The notes beneath the pieces are model-generated. The model searched no databases. It was given only the letters and a program-made list of their open reading frames with translations, and had not been told where the DNA came from. From Pelagophyceae sp. CCMP2097 (lineage: Eukaryota > Sar > Pelagophyceae), in contig MU657242.1 in NCBI GenBank assembly GCA_026770575.1, forward strand, positions 164,455 through 203,432: a stretch of 38,978 nucleotides of DNA, written 5' to 3'. The position numbers and the translations under genes were made by a program. Positions 27,041 to 38,848 of the stretch are shown one piece after another. Position 1 is the stretch's first letter. Each line of letters begins with the position of its first letter.

Positions 27041-30000
27041 TCAGGGGCGCCGCAGCGGCGACAGCGGCGCCTTTCGGCCCCTGAAAAGCTCGGTGTCCGA
27101 CGCGTCCGACCCGCTCGGGTCGGACGGGATGCCGCGGCGCGCGCCGGCGCCGATCTTGGCCTCGGGCGACTTCTTCTTCTTCAAGCTCAGGAGGCGCGAG
27201 GCAAGTCTGGGCACGACGCGTGCCTCGCGCTCTGTATTGACGCCGCCGCAGTGCTGAAAAGCGAGCATGGCGACGACGCCGACGTTGAGCGCGGCCAGGA
27301 AGAGGACGATGGCGAATGTCGCAATCAAGAGCCACGAGGGCCCGTCGTTGCCGCCGTCGTCGTCGTCGCCGCCGTCGTCGTTCGAGGGCGCGGTGTCCGA
27401 GGGCGCGGCGTCCGAGGGCGCGGCGGTGTACGTGATCGGCGCGCGCGTCGGCCGCGGCCTGCAAAGTGGCGTGACAGACAAAAGTGACGGACAAAAGTGA
27501 CGGACCAAGTCCCAACTTTCCCGGCGACGAAATGGACGCGGGCTGCATTGCGAAATCGACGGCTTTGGCGTCGGTTGGTTCACGGGCTTGTGCGACCACG
27601 TCGGCGCCAGCGTGGGCTTGAGCGTCTCGGCGGACGCCGTCGTCTCGTTGGAAAACTTGGCCGCGTTAAGCATCTGCGCGGCCCAAGCGCCATTGAGCGT
27701 GAGGCGGCGGCGGTCGGTGATGGATGCGCGCTGGTCCTCGACCCATTTTCCCGAAGCGATTTTCGACGCGACAAAAGCCCCCAGCTCGTTAGCAAATGTA
27801 ACAGAGTCGCGGCCTTTGAAGCGATCGACGACGTCCGAGGCGTACAGCTCCAGCGCCACGACGACTGACACTTTGCCGGCGCGCGCGCCGTCGACGCACT
27901 CGGCCGTCGCCGATATGGGCGACACGTCGAAGCGCTCGAAAACATAGCCCTCAACGACGGCGGCCTGGACGTCCACCATGCCCGACGACTCCAGGTTCGC
28001 GCAGTACGACGCCTGCGTCGATCCGGCGCCGACGTCCGCGCCGACGGCCTACGAGTCGAGAAGTGCGTAAATCGTTTTTAAAAGCGACCAACGCACGACT
28101 GAGACTCCCAGCGACGCCATTGAAGGTGCGCGCGTTGGAAAGCGCGTCGTCGGCTCCGGCGTCGTCATGGGCCGCGCGCGCTGCCAGGCGACGGAGAAGG
28201 ACGCCGTCGAGCTGTCCACGCCTGCGGGGAAGTGTCTGAATGACCTCTCGCGCACGGCGGCGTCCCCTGTTGGACGAATCGGGGCGCCGGTTCTCGCCAA
28301 AGGCCGCCGTCTCCTTGCCGTTTGTGTCGAGGCCCCAGCCTCCCGAAGCTTCTTCGTAAATCGGGTGGACAACAGAAACTTGGCGGTCGACTTCGCTGAG
28401 CGTGGTGCGGTACTGGTAGACCGCATCTGCCGGATACTCGCACTGCGACGAGAGCGTGATCTTCACGTCGTTGAACTCGTAGCACGACGGATGCGTCCGC
28501 TCCACTGTCAAGAAGACCTAGGGCGCCTTGGAAGAGCGGCCAAAGAGGGTCTTCCGACGCACCTCGGACTGGCCGTACGGGAGACCGTCGAGCATATACG
28601 AGGCCGGCTTTTGGCCGTTGATTAATATCTTGAGACCGCTGCTATCCCCCGGGTTGCCGCAGTAGCCCGCCTCGCCGCCAGAGTACTTGCCCGCGTTCCA
28701 CCGCGACGCCTGCTGTACGTCTAGACGGTAGAGAACGCCACCCTGGGCTGGCGAGAGATTTTGCAGGATGACGCCAATCGTCGCCATCTCACCGACTTGA
28801 AGGTCATCGCAGTCTGTGCGCGGCTTGAACGAGTCGCCGCAGTGGTACTCGAGCTTTGCGATGGTCACTCGAGCGTCGATCTTCGTCGTGCCCGTCTCAC
28901 CCGGGCACGAGGACTGGCCGCCCATGGTCGTGAAGATGGGCGTGCCGTAGACCGGGTCCATGGAAATCTTCACGGCGAAGAAGTCGTAGGGCGAAGGGTC
29001 GGCCAGATGAACGGAGACTGCGTGCGTCTGCGCGTCGTCCCTCGCCGACGACCTCGAGAGCTCGACGTTGAACGATGATCCCCATGTCTGCGAGAAGTCG
29101 CTGTTGATGCCCACGCCCAAGCGCCTTCGAAACTCAGACAACTCGGCCTCTGCTAAACGGCGGCAGAAAGACGGTGCGTTTTCCTGGCCCGTTGTGCCCT
29201 TATCGAAATTCTTCTCATAACGATCTGCTGAAATGAGCCGCCTCGAGATTGCTGACGTCGATTTATTTTGAACGCCAAGCCGTCGATTTCGCACGAGATT
29301 CGAACACAGAGACTGAGAAGCGCTGTACGAAGTCGATGCATCCGTCGTGAAGCCGACGTCGCTGCTTCTCGAAGTCGACTCGCCGAGAGAAATCTCGAGT
29401 TGGACTGCCGTCGAGCCGGAAAACGTTCTCAGCCGATCCGGGTTCCCCAGGGCGTCAAAGGCGGTCCGCGACCCGCCGGCGTCGCCAAGATACTCAGATT
29501 GGCAAAAGCGCTGAAGGGCCGGGAGCCGGTCGACGTTTGTTCCAAATTGGCAAGAAGCTTCGATGCCAGGAGACTTGTTTTGGCAAGAGAAGCGGGCGTG
29601 CTGCACAAGTTGCCGAGGCCGAACTGGTCGCCGACCTCGCAGTTGGCCTTGCTGGCTCGCAAGAAAGTGTGGACAGAGTCGGCGTACGACCGTACGTCCG
29701 ACTCGGATATATGCTTCTGGCCCACGACGGCAGGGAACCGCGTCACGTGCTCCGATCGGGAGAGGTCTGCCATGCCCTCTGCCAAGTAGTCTGAAAACGC
29801 GGCATCGCCGTTCTCCGTGTCTGCCGTAAACTTCTCAAACTGCGTCTTGAAGTGTCCAAGCATCGCATTCACCCCGGCCTCGATACTCGTCTCGCTTTGC
29901 ACCGTCGCTTTTCGGTAGTTCGAAAGGACCGTCTTCCAATTCTCCAGAGCCTTCATGGATCTTGCGTACTCATCTCCGCCGTTGGCCATTCGAATTGCAT

Positions 30001-33000
30001 CATCTGAGCCCTCAGGCTTGGGCGATTCCCGAATCAGCGCGCCGAGCCGAACCATCGTCTGCTCGATCTCGTAGACCGTCACCACAAACGTCGAGAGCTG
30101 CTCCGGGAGCCACTCGTACGTCCGGCCGCCGGTGACGCAGTACCTCCACCAGGGAAAATCTTCTAAGGCGCTCATGATTCCCGTTTTTTCTCGGCCTCTT
30201 CCCGGCGCCCTTGCTCCTCCCCGGCCGAGCCTCTTTCCTCGCGGATTGACCATTCAGACGCACATTTCGTCGGCCTCGTTTTTGATGTCGACCTTGATGG
30301 CAGTCAAGACGCGGAGGTTGGCGCCTCCGCCGACGATGACGTCTGAAGGCTGCCCGGCGAGGAACGGGTCCGTCGACGTGGATATTGCCACGTCAAAGGT
30401 AAAGGTGAGGTCGTGCGCCTGGCTCTGGCTCCTCGACGCGCCGACGGCGGGCCCCGTGAGCGTGTGCTCCAAGCCGACGCCGCCGCTGAGGTCGAGGATC
30501 CCTTTGGTCGATGCGACCGCAATGCCCAAGGAGACGCCGAGGCGGACGCTCAGGCCTAGAGTGCCACCATTCTTCGCCACGTACTCGTGGCCCGCGGCGT
30601 GCATGCCGGCGATGGCCATGCCCATGGACACCTCGGTGCCCTCGGTAATCGTCGCAAACGAGTCTCCACCCGGCGGGTCGCGCAGCACGGTGAAGATGAG
30701 CGTCGGGTCCGTCGACATCATAAAGATGGAAGGGACGTCGTCCTGAATGACGCCGAGGACGACGGCGTGGCGCGTAAAGTCGATGCGCCCGCCGTCCACG
30801 GCGCGCGCAAACTCGAAGATGACGACCTTTGTAAAGGGCGTGAACGGGTTCGGGTCTCCGACGGCGACGCGGTGCGTGTAGCCAAAGTCGGCGGCGGCCA
30901 GGTCGTACGTCGCCGTCTCGGACTCGCCGCCGGAGATGCCGTCGTTGACGACGACGGAGATGGCGGCGCCGGCCAGCGGCTTGGAGTCGACGACGCGGTC
31001 GTGGAAGCCGATCCCGACAAGGGACTCCATAGCGAGACCGGTGATTACACTGGCACCGCCTTCGAGTTTATAATCCCAAGGCCAGAAGAGGTCGTCTGGC
31101 TTCGGGTGCCGTTCCTTGAAGCGAAACCTCAGCGAAAACGAGTCGCCTTCGACGAAGACGCCTCCCAGCGACTTCTCCCCAAAGCATGTTGATCCGTACG
31201 GCTCAGGGCCTTGTGCCTCGGGCTGCGGAGGCTCGAGCAGCATGGCCTCGTCCGCGGCGATCGTGCGCGTAGTCGCGTCCGAGGCCCAGCGGTTCAAGTC
31301 GCGCAGTTGCTGCGCCTCGACTTGGACCTTGTCGACGCATAGAGGCGCTGCGAAGAAGTAGAGTTCGTCGCGCACGGCAGGCACGGCCGTTTCGTTGAAT
31401 TCGACGGCGAGCGCGGAGAGGTCGACGGTGCGTTTAGTGGACACCGCACTAAAGTACTCGTCGACGAATTTGAAGGAAGAAGTGGCGCAGGGCCTCGTGA
31501 CGTTGTCAGCGTCTTGGAAGACGGGCATCTCGGCGCGGCAGCCCTTGATGGCTGTGTTCGTCAAGGCATTGACGATGGTGTCGACGGGCACCGATGCGCA
31601 TGGAAAATCTGCGGCGCCGAGGCGGAGCTCGAACTTTGGCGCCGGCGGCAGAGCCGTCGCCACGTAGCCTTGGTACGTATACAGCTCTCGACGGAACCCG
31701 CCGCAGCCGTCCAAAGCAAAGACTACAGGCTGGCCGTGCACGTACGCCACGCCGTCGCCGCCGCCAAGGACCTATCAACGTCGTACGAGGCTAGGTCCTC
31801 GGCGGCGGGATCCGCCAAAGGGGGCTTCCCCCGGGCGTAGCCTCTCGGATGACGCCTCGGCTCCGCGGTATCCCCCGGGCGTCCACGGAGCCTCTCGCAT
31901 GACGGACTGCTGTATCCCGGCGACGGACGCCGGATTCGCACGCCGACGCGCACGTCAACAGAGTCGGTGGCGACAAAGTCGAGGACGGTGTCCCGCGTCG
32001 CGACGAACGAAGTCGACGGCACCGCCCGCGCGGCGTCGCTCTCGCCGTCTCCGAGAACTGCATCTAAACGGAAGGAGTGGTTGCGCCCGATTCCTGCCAC
32101 GCCGTTGAAGGGCTCGAGTCTGACGGTGACGTTGGACATGTACGCCGCCGCGAATGCGAAGGCGCCCCTTTCGTCCGTCGGATACGTCTCGACGTCGCCG
32201 CGGCCGCGGTCCACGACGATGACGGTGCTGCGCACGGGGCAGTAGCAGCCCGCGGCCGTCTCGAAGTCGCAGGCGCCGGCCTCGCCAAAGTCTGCGGAAT
32301 CGAGATCGTAGCGCACGACGCCGGAGATGGCTACGGCGCTCTCGTCTATGAAGTTCATCGTGGTGGACTGGAAGTGCGACACGGTGACGTGCTCCTCGGC
32401 CGGCGCGAAGACGTGCTCGAACGCGCCCTTGCGCAATTCAGTCGTCTTGGAGACGCGGACGAGGAAGTGCTGCTTCACCTAGAGGGCGCGCCTCCCGAAA
32501 TCGGCTTTGTAACCCCCGGCGACTTACCGCGGTCCAGGTGCGATCGGTGACGCGGATCTCCGACTCGAAGTCGCCAAAGATGTCGGTCTCGCCAGCGATC
32601 AGCGGCGCGTACTTGGCATCGACGGACCCGTCGTCCAAGAGGTGATCCACCTCCACGGCAACGCCGCGCACGGGCGACCCGGACTCTGTCATGACGTTGA
32701 CCGTGAGCGTGCCGACCCACGGCGACGTGAACAGCGCCGTCGTAGACTTGACCGGGATCCCGCCCGCGACCGTGGACACGGTGTACATGACGTGCGTGCC
32801 GGGGACCTACGGTGTACATGACCTGCAAAAGTGCGTGTGGTCGCGGGGGACTGAGACGCACGTCGCCGACGTCGCGGTCGTAGTACGAAATGGGCGAGAA
32901 GGGCTGGCCGCAGCTGACGCTCGACGTCGGAATGTCGGCGATGAGCGTCGTCTTCTCCGGCGCCCCGACGGGCGACCGGAAGATACGGAACCCGTCCTCA

Positions 33001-35196
33001 TCTTCTGACGTGTCGAGCCTGGAGGGCCCAGGTCGACCTTTCGAATACGCAAAGCACGCACTGCTCACCAGGCGAAGCGCACGCCCGTGGCCGAGATGAG
33101 CGCGGGGACGACGTCCGCCGGCGCGCCGTCGTAGACGAGGCCCGTGGAGCAGCGGACTTCCGAGAGCGTGGCGTCGACGTGTTCCGCGTCGCAGTTTGCA
33201 ACGCCGTTGGCGCAGAAGAGGGCCTCGACGCAATAGAGACGCTTGCGGTCGTCGACACCGACGCCGTCGTCGTCGCTGATGGTGCACTCCGTCGAAGTGA
33301 CGCCGTTCACCATCACGACGCTGCAGTCGCCCCCTGAGGCAAAAGTGCGGACAAAGGCGTCGTGGAGGACGCCGTTGCGGTAAGGGCACTGGCGGTAGAG
33401 CTGCTTGCTTCTCGTGCTGAGCGACCATACTAAGTTGACGCCGGAGTCCTCGTTGACCCTGCACTTTGCCACGTTCCAGTCCGCCGCCGGGTACCTAGGA
33501 GGGCCATCGGGCCTCGTGTGGCCTCTGAGAAACCCCCACTCACGTCGCCTTGACGGAGATGAGGCCCGTCTGGCCGCCGCCGCCGTGCTGGCGCAGGTCC
33601 ACCGACGTGCGCGCGGCGATGGTGTGGCGGACCATGTCGGAGATGGTCACCGACGACTCTTCAAAAGTCTCAATATCAGACCCGGCCATCTGCCGCGACC
33701 AGATGGGAATCGCCGCGTCCGGCGCCGCCATGTGCATCGAGGCAATCGCCCCCAACGCCTCCGCCCTGGAGAGGTAGTTGTCCCCTACAGAGGCCGCGTT
33801 GTTTGCATTGCCCTCCGCATACGCGGGCGCACCGTTCGTGTCCGCGCTGCGGAAGATGGTGTTCCAGGCCACCTCGGCGTTGGCCATGTCCCTCGTAGAC
33901 TCGGGCCACGCCGCCTCGAGGAGCCTATTTTCGCAGGTTTGTGCTTGGCGCATTCTTGACCTTGTATTTTCGCAGGTTTCTCTGGCGCAAATGCATTCTT
34001 GACCTTGTGGGCGCACTCACAGGCCGCCGAGGCTGGCGCCGCGCAGCACTTGGTCGCATTCCTCGAGATTGCAGAACTCGCCGGTGAAGGCGGGCTCGCA
34101 GAGGCATTCCACGCGCGACTTGGCCCCGAATTGATTCGAGAGCCAGTGGCTGTCCGCGCGATCGCCACACGACGTGCATGCCGTGGGGTCGCCGGTGCTG
34201 AACGTGCCCGGCCCGCAGATTTGGCACGCGAGCGAGCCGGTGGTGCCGCTGAAGGAACCCGCGGCGCAGGACGAGCATGTGTAGACCAGAACGGGTTGGG
34301 ACCCGCCAGACGGCGCCAAAACCCTACGACCGCGGGCCGCTTCAGGCGCCACTCAGAGGCGACGCGCGCCCTTGACGACGCGCTCAAAGGGCCCTCTTCG
34401 GCGCGCCTGGGGCGGGCGCTCTTCGGATCCGAACATGGGGGGCGCCGGGGCGTGCTCGTTCGCGTACGTGCCGGCTGCGCAGAGCATGCACTCCTCGCCG
34501 CCGGAGCCGATCGTCGACCCGCCGTGGATGGACGATACGGCGCCGCCTTCGCACCTTTTGCAGACCGTGGCGCCCGGGCCGGCGGCCGAGCCGGGCGGGC
34601 AAAGGCGGCAAGTAGAGGTTCCGACGGAGTCTGCGTAGCGGCCGGCCGGGCACGCCTCGCAGGCGGCTGCGCCGAGGGTGGCGAACTTGCCGCTCTCGCA
34701 CGACTTGCAGACGTTCAACACGTCGGGCGGGGGGTTCGTTGTGGCCTTGCCGAAGAAGTAATTTGGCCCATTTGCGGGGACTTGGCCGAGCGGGCAGTTT
34801 TGGCAATAGGCTGCGCCAATAATCTGGAAGGCTTGGCCAACCACGACCTCGCCGACTGCGCAGCGCGCAGCGCAGCGGTTCTTCGTCTGGACGAGGTTGG
34901 CGCCGCAGGGAATGCAGGTGTTGGCGCCGACGTCCACCGGCGAGGAGGAGAAAAGAGGAGTAGCCACCTGCGTCGGGATTCGTCGCCTCGGGACCGCCCG
35001 TGGGAGCGCCCCGTGGGGGCTCCCGCGCAGCAGGGGGGTTGCATGTCCGGACTCTGGCCTGCACAGAGGTATCGGGGCATGGCTTGCATGGCTCGAAGGG
35101 GACCACGAAGGGATTGAAAAACTCCCTGTACCCGCAATACTGTGCAAGCGCGCTCGGCAGCGCCGACAGCGCCCACAAAATCGCCCACGCGAACAT
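27041..35196 (-). CDS. Giant cysteine-rich single-pass surface protein
   Basis: Fifteen exons (35196-35053, 34967-34468, 34323-34021, 33924-33544, 33494-33069, 33018-32862, 32806-32528, 32478-31954, 31771-30264, 30170-29636, 29600-28563, 28517-28256, 28221-28097, 28048-27561, 27458-27041) keep phase throughout and give 2,362 residues. It starts with a signal peptide (MFAWAILWALSALPSALAQ). To about residue 316 there are GCC2/GCC3 (ephrin-receptor-like) cysteine repeats (CKSCESGKFATLGAAACEAC) and an EGF-like end (CLCEPAFTGEFC). Later come carboxypeptidase-regulatory-like beta modules (GTLTVNVMTESGSPVRGVAV, ISGVVRYDL with TDERGAFAF), then long unrecognised beta-rich and helical regions and a Pro/Thr stalk. 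One membrane helix is at about 2264-2290 (WLLIATFAIVLFLAALNVGV), followed by a basic cytosolic tail. Probable surface receptor or adhesin; ligand unknown. Two apparent introns are only 34-35 nt. Confidence 0.8.
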
Positions 35197-35938
35197 GGCT
35201 CGAGTTGAGGTTGAGCGAGGGAAAGCCGCACCAAACGTGTTCTGCAGTCTGATCTAAGTCTTAACCCTGTTAGGCGCGAACACAACTTGTCACAAGCTAG
35301 GATTCATAAACCAACCAATTTAATAGAAATTACACCAAATGAATATTTCAATCCTAGATTTCAGTGTTTTCACGTTAAATGAAGTATTCCCAACTCCCCA
35401 GAGAGGAATTGACTCTCCCATCAAATCCAATGGGCAAGTGCGTTGACGAGGACGCAACGTTCTTCTTCTCCTGAACCTCGACGACAGCATCTCTTTTTGT
35501 TGGAGGATCAAGCCGTCCCGCGGACCCGAGGGCACGCGGGCGGTCTAGTGATGTGTATTTCCTAAAGTATATTTGACCCCCGATTGCAAGGGTCCTGAAG
35601 AATTGCAAGTCCACTGGAAGATTTCTTCTCTCTATCATCTACTGTACTCTTTTTGTAAAGACACACTGCTGAAAACGTCGAATAAGTTCGGGGAAACTAC
35701 TGACAGGGTGAGCGCGTCGCATGTGTTCACCTCGAGTGTCCGGCCACGCCGTCGTATATGTTCGATATCCCACACATGGTGACTTTGGAGGCTCGTGCTC
35801 GACTGCGCGTGATGGGTTACATTTTGTCGGCATCAGTGATCGAGTCCGACGGTCTATGTGCGAGGTCATTCGGCGAAGGTCCCGAGCCGCGCGCCATCGA
35901 TCGTTTTCAACGCGCGGCGGCGACGCGGCGGGCCCGGC
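35197..35938. other. AT-richer intergenic stretch
   Basis: 742 bp between the giant gene and the methyltransferase gene, which diverge. 35240-35860 is clearly less GC-rich than its surroundings, like the tRNA and repeat islands. A minus frame at 35638-35375 (87 codons, starting MIERRNLPVDLQFFRTLAIG) has balanced composition but no recognised domain and no splice partner. It might be a relic of a mobile element. Confidence 0.35.
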
Positions 35939-36955
35939 ATGCGCCGCGACGCGCCCGCCGCCGCGTCGACGGCCGCGGCCGCATTGTCCTCTGCCGGCCC
36001 GGCCGTGGACGCTATCGACGCTGTTGTCGCGGGGATCAGCGACGCCGGCGCCGTCGCCAAAGGCGCCCAAGACGGTGAGGCCTTCAACGGCGTGCGCCTC
36101 GCCGGGTACCGCACTCTAGTCGTCCCACGGCGCGGCGGTGTGCCCGATTGCGGAGGCCGGGCGCTTTACGTCTGTTCCGAGACGAGCGACTTCCGAAACG
36201 TCGCCCGCACCTTACCCGCACGCACCGCAATCGTCGAGGTGGGCTGCTCCTACGGCGCGTGCTCGAAGATCTTGTTTAAGCACGCGGCGACGCTGCTTGG
36301 GATTGACGTTTCCGAAGAGCCTCTGGCGTCGGCGCGTGAAAAGTGCCCCGCCGCAAACTTTGTCGCTTTAGACGGCCTGAAAGACCCGGTAGCTTTACGA
36401 GGACTGCTCGAGTTGGAGCGAATGAAAGCGCTGGAGTTTGGTTTGGAGACTGCTCTTTTTGTGGACGTCGGCGGCGAAGGCTTGCAAGGCGCGTGCTTCA
36501 AGCTCCTCACTCTATCCGCTTCAGCGCTGGCCCCGACGCACCTCATCTGCGTCAAGAACCGCGCTTTGTGGAAGGCCGCGTCGGGGCAGGCAAAAGGCTG
36601 TGATAATAAACGGAATCGCATCGCTGCTGCCGCCGCCGCGCAGAATCGAAAGAATGGCACCATTCTGAAGTACGCTTTGGACTACCCCCCAAGGCTCAAA
36701 GAAAACTCGACAGTCTTCCTCTGCCGCTTCCACAACTTTGGCAAAGGCGGCTGCTACCGCGAGTTTTGCGACTACGACCACGAGACTTGCTACAACTGCG
36801 GCATGCAAGGGCACAAAGCCTCGGAATGCGCCTGCAATGCTTACAAAGCCTGCGATCGAAAAGACTCGGACGGCGCCCGCGAACAAGAAGACTCGGACGC
36901 CCGCGCACCACGCGGACCGGACCCCGACGCCGGCGCCGCGCCGACCGCTTTTTGA
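35939..36955 (+). CDS. Methyltransferase with CCCH and CCHC zinc fingers
   Basis: Intronless. I prefer the ATG at 35939 (338 residues) to the in-frame ATG at 35858 (365 residues), as the extra residues look like leader sequence. Numbering here is from 35858. An alanine-rich start is followed by a Rossmann-type methyltransferase: AIVEVGCSYGACSKILF at 124-140 is the SAM-binding glycine motif, LLGIDVSEE at 146-154 ends in the ribose-binding acid, and ALFVDVGGEG at 199-208 fits motif IV. A lysine-rich segment leads to a CCCH finger (Cys289, Cys299, Cys304, His308, in CRFHNFGKGGCYREFCDYDH) and at once to a CCHC knuckle (Cys311, Cys314, His319, Cys324, in CYNCGMQGHKASEC). Both finger types usually bind RNA, so an RNA methyltransferase is likely but not proven. 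The tail is acidic and disordered. Confidence 0.8.
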   Translation: MRRDAPAAASTAAAALSSAGPAVDAIDAVVAGISDAGAVAKGAQDGEAFNGVRLAGYRTLVVPRRGGVPDCGGRALYVCSETSDFRNVARTLPARTAIVEVGCSYGACSKILFKHAATLLGIDVSEEPLASAREKCPAANFVALDGLKDPVALRGLLELERMKALEFGLETALFVDVGGEGLQGACFKLLTLSASALAPTHLICVKNRALWKAASGQAKGCDNKRNRIAAAAAAQNRKNGTILKYALDYPPRLKENSTVFLCRFHNFGKGGCYREFCDYDHETCYNCGMQGHKASECACNAYKACDRKDSDGAREQEDSDARAPRGPDPDAGAAPTAF

Positions 36956-37899
36956 CCGTGGCTTCTCTGCACCGCTTCTTGACTGACGCACGGTGCGTCC
37001 TCCCACGGAGGCGCCCGGAGGCGCACCACCTCGGAGAGATTGCGATTAGGCCTCGGCGAACGCGCAGTTTACACTTTTTGAAGATGCTTTGCCGAGACGT
37101 CGCGGCCTGGGCCTCGGCGCGCGCAGCCCGGGCCGGCTTCTGCGCGCCCCGAGGCCCGGGCCGGCTGCAGAGGGCGCGACGGCGACTTGCCGGAGACGGT
37201 ACACGGCAGGCCCGACGCGTGCGCTGCAGGTTCGGGTCTCCCCGCGCGAGTCGGCCGAAGTCCCCGCGCGGCGCCGCGCTCCGCGTGCGCCGACGGTCCT
37301 CGAGGCGCAGACCAAAGGCGAAGCAGCAACGCATACGGCCTGCGTGGCATTCGGTGGCCCTGTCTGTGAGCCCACGCTGCACTGACGTCGTTTGCCTCTG
37401 CGGCTACGCGACGACGGCCATGTTCGCGGCGGTCGTTGCGGTCATCGACCGCACGCCCCGGCTGACGACACGGAAGCTGTCCGAGTGCCTCACCGCCGCT
37501 GCGCTGCGGCTCGGCGACTGCGCGAAGCTGCCGTGGCGCCGCGGCCTGGACGCGCTGCCCGACGGACCTGTCGTCTCGCAACCCCGACGGACCTGTCGTC
37601 TCGCAGCAGCGGCCTGCTCCACCCCGAATTCGGCAGGCTCGAGGCCCGGGGCTGCGCAAGACGCTGTTGTAATACACTTTTGGAGAAGACAGGTGAACGT
37701 CCACCACCGTGGACCGTTCTCCTGTGTCGTGGCGCGACGCGGCCCGCTCGCGTCGACTTCGCCCCAAAGGCGTATACGAATAGGGCGCCTTTTTGATTCA
37801 ACGGGGACCCGCGCAGTTTCCGGGGGTCCGCATCGCGTCAAAGCGTGGAACGCAACGCGTCAAAGTGTGAAAATAAAGAGAGGCGCCTTATGTTTCCGC
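36956..37899. other. Intergenic, possible unassigned exon
   Basis: About 940 bp without a recognised gene. The plus strand at 37384-37560 reads TDVVCLCGYATTAMFAAVVA and onward to LGDCAKLPWRRGLDAL, protein-like and possibly an exon, but with no start or partner. A perfect 22-bp repeat (CCGACGGACCTGTCGTCTCG plus CA) occurs at 37559-37580 and 37584-37605. Otherwise only GC-rich frames are seen. Confidence 0.3.
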
Positions 37900-38280
37900 C
37901 TCATGCGTCGCAGCCGCCTCTTGCTGCCGCTGCTCGTGGTTCAACCGTCGTTTGCGGCACAGCCGCCTCACGCATCCGTTCCAGGCGGCGTAGCCGTCTT
38001 TTGCCGCTGCTGACGGAGCATCCACACCATTCGGCGCAGCCGCTTTATACTGCTGTCGCTGGAGGCGCAGTCGTTTTATGCAGTCGATGCAGACGGCGCA
38101 GACGCTTTTTGCTACTACTGGCTGTGCAGCCGACTCTTGCGGCGCAGCCGCATCTTGTTACCGCTGCTTGCGGTTTATACGTCGCAGCTGAAGCAGCAGC
38201 CTCACGCATCCGCCACATGAGGTGCAGGCGCCTTTTATCGTTGTTGGCGGCGCAGACGCAGCATGAGGCGAAGATTGCCT
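37900..38280. repeat. Degenerate repeats around GGCGCAGCCG
   Basis: Three to four degraded units of roughly 80-110 bp, each with CGGCG(C/T)AGCCG, a T-rich CTTTTTGCTGCTGCTG-like core and CGCAGCCGC, recur through this stretch. The repeat makes several frames code for leucine-rich or cysteine-rich pseudo-peptides on both strands. These look like membrane segments but are probably artefacts of the repeat. Confidence 0.45.
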
Positions 38281-38848
38281 TATGCCGACGCCGCGCAGCT
38301 CGACCACTGCGTCTCGACCACTCGAAGGCGCGTGTGGAATTCACAGTCCGAGGGATTCCAAACATCGCCGCCGCCTTGCGATTTGAACTTGTCGTGAAGA
38401 AAACGGCGGCCGGTGTCTGACTCCCAAATCCCGGCCGCTGCCACGCCTTCAACCAGACCCCCTCCAAAACGGCCCTCCGTCACAGCACTACCGCTTCGTC
38501 TCCGCGGCCCGCGCGGTCGTACAAGCGGCCGAGTCTATATGCCGCCGACGACCCCTGCGTTGTTGCGACAATGCCCGCGAGTAAATCAAGCTCCAAAGCC
38601 GCAATTGCGAAAGGCACGGCGTCACCGCCGCCCTGCGAGTCGACGAGGAGCGCGGAAAAGAAGAGGCCCGCACCATCGCCGCTTAAAGCGTCGACTTCCG
38701 CGTGCGCATTGGCCCGGGGTTGGGCTCCTGCTCCAGCAGGCTGTGAAGTGGGGGTCGTCCGAGTATCCGGTCCGAATCGAGTCGAGAGTCAGACCCGAAA
38801 GAAGGGAAATGTCGATCCCACTCGAGTCGAGAGACAGCACCAATGACA
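38281..38848. other. Intergenic, no gene recognised
   Basis: About 570 bp downstream of the window-end WD40 gene. It includes a short duplicated GAATCGAGTCGAGAG / ACTCGAGTCGAGAG motif near 38775-38832. No coding feature could be supported. Confidence 0.4.

Noticed and set aside
36766..38013. 415-codon plus-strand frame overlapping the methyltransferase end
   Set aside because: Its first part is an out-of-frame reading of the zinc-finger region, and the rest is low-complexity or repeat-derived.
37845..38420. Possible membrane protein with leucine-rich segments
   Set aside because: The hydrophobic segments come from the T-rich core of a degenerate repeat. No start context, splice sites or conserved motif supports it.
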